Assembly (NCBI RefSeq): GCF_006175945.1
Contig: NZ_VAJL01000001.1
Span: forward strand, 930,001 to 994,000
DNA from: Chryseobacterium mulctrae
GTDB lineage: Bacteria; Bacteroidota; Bacteroidia; Flavobacteriales; Weeksellaceae
Direction of reading: 5' to 3'
DNA: 64,000 bases
In this document: piece after piece, positions 63,285 to 64,000 of the stretch
Layout: the number at the start of each line of letters is the position of its first letter
Position numbering within the stretch: position 1 is the first letter of the stretch
Translations under genes and position numbers: made by a program
The notes under the pieces: generated by a model
The model's input: the letters and a program-made list of their open reading frames with translations, nothing else
What the model was told of the DNA's origin: nothing
Databases searched by the model: none

Positions 63285-64000
63285 ATGATCATAAAGAGAA
63301 GAGAATTTTTAAAGATAAGTTCATTGGCAACGGCTTCCTTATTGGTTCCGAATTTTTTGCAGTCGATGGCTTTAGATAATGCTTTGAATCCAAGTCAGAA
63401 GATATTGATTGTTTTGCAGTTTACAGGTGGTAATGATGGTTTAAACACGATTATTCCGACAAAAAACGACATTTATTTTAAAGAAAGAAATACTATTGCG
63501 GTCAAAGATTCATTAGCTTTAAATGATGAAACGGGAATTAATCCTTCATTGTCTTATTTTAAAGAATTGTTTGACAGCGGCGAACTTTCCCTGATGAATA
63601 ATGTGGGTTACCCAAATCCTGATAAATCGCATTTCAGAAGCATGGATATTTGGCATTCTGCAAGTAAAAGCGATGAGTTTTTGGAAACAGGTTGGCTCGG
63701 AAGATTTCTGGATGAAGAATGCTATAAATGCGAACATCCAACGCAGGCTTTGGAAGTTGATGACATGCTAAGCCTGGCTTTAAAAGGAGAAAATAATAAA
63801 GCTTTTGCCTTTAAAGATCCAAAAAAACTATATCAAACCAGTCAGGAAAAATATTTTAAATCATTGTACAATAATGACCATCATCACGATGACGAAACCG
63901 TTTCTTATTTATACAAAACTTTAGGCTCTACGATCAATAACGCTGATTATATTTTCGAGAAAAGTAAAGCAAAAAAATCGACTCAGGAATATCCGAATTC
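63285..64000 (+). CDS. DUF1501-family protein (cut by right edge)
   Basis: 238 codons visible, open to the window end. The N-terminus MIIKRREFLKISSLATASLL is a twin-arginine-type signal (KRREFLK). The body shows the DUF1501 opening: ILIVLQFTGGNDGLNTIIPTKNDIYFKERNTIAVK, LNDETGINPSLSYFKELFDSGELSLMNNVGYPNPDKSHFRSMDIWHSAS, GWLGRFLDEE. These belong to the alkaline-phosphatase-like fold. Paired with DUF1800 upstream. Probably folded in the cytoplasm and exported by Tat. The C-terminus is outside the window. Confidence 0.88.
   Translation, partial: MIIKRREFLKISSLATASLLVPNFLQSMALDNALNPSQKILIVLQFTGGNDGLNTIIPTKNDIYFKERNTIAVKDSLALNDETGINPSLSYFKELFDSGELSLMNNVGYPNPDKSHFRSMDIWHSASKSDEFLETGWLGRFLDEECYKCEHPTQALEVDDMLSLALKGENNKAFAFKDPKKLYQTSQEKYFKSLYNNDHHHDDETVSYLYKTLGSTINNADYIFEKSKAKKSTQEYPN

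Overview
The window reads as chromosomal DNA of a Bacteroidota bacterium, most like Chryseobacterium and relatives (Flavobacteriia, Weeksellaceae). The support is AT-rich DNA, promoter -7 boxes of the TAnnTTTG type, many secreted proteins, a GLPGLI-family protein, an S46 dipeptidyl-peptidase, a SusC/Oar-like TonB-dependent receptor, and long housekeeping genes (prmA, ligA, polA, tyrA, sdaA, amt, glucokinase). Species assignment is an inference; there is no rRNA or intact tRNA in the window.

Layout. (1) 1-12,100 is an accessory zone: the N-terminal half of an HD-domain protein cut by the left edge, decayed fragments (an SDR tail, mobile-element-like debris), a TetR-controlled reductase/SnoaL pair with a striking double operator, an HxlR-nitroreductase divergent pair, an unrecognised zinc-ribbon protein, and a two-gene Gabija-type defence operon (OLD-family ATPase/TOPRIM nuclease overlapping a UvrD-like helicase). 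It closes with 1.1 kb of non-coding DNA holding tRNA T-arm-like repeats and a strong terminator. (2) 12,160-16,570 is a Crp-type regulator and an envelope cluster: secreted protein, DUF3302 membrane protein, HlyD-type fusion protein, TolC-like outer-membrane lipoprotein. No inner-membrane pump is encoded alongside. (3) 16,700-25,130 holds prmA, an SDR, a GDPD and a TonB-dependent receptor split by a 982-bp IS982-family element with a 9-bp target duplication. (4) 25,370-45,005 is core-like: ligA, MgtC, two Crp regulators, a DPP11-type S46 peptidase, MFS transporter, M16 peptidase, a run of small proteins including an Imm22-like immunity protein, and polA.

(5) 45,280-50,460 is a second accessory insert beside polA: an AT-rich two-gene module resembling the GAPS4 defence system (PD-(D/E)XK-like nuclease plus partner), then a GC-richer IS91-family element with an HUH transposase and an accessory tyrosine recombinase whose frame is broken at a run of nine A, then a 171-aa zinc-ribbon protein. 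(6) 50,740-64,000 is core-like again: tyrA behind what looks like a ribosome-mediated attenuator (17-codon leader peptide with Tyr-Tyr-Tyr and Phe, followed by a terminator), DUF2089/Yip1-like/serine hydrolase genes, sdaA, amt, two YceI-family proteins, glucokinase, an outer-membrane barrel, and a DUF1800-DUF1501 pair separated by seven copies of a heptamer, the second gene cut by the right edge.

The strongest observations are the tyrA leader attenuator, the GAPS4-like module next to polA, the Gabija-type operon, the homopolymer frameshift in the IS91-associated recombinase, and the IS982 interruption of the receptor. No CRISPR array, prophage or complete conjugation module was seen.
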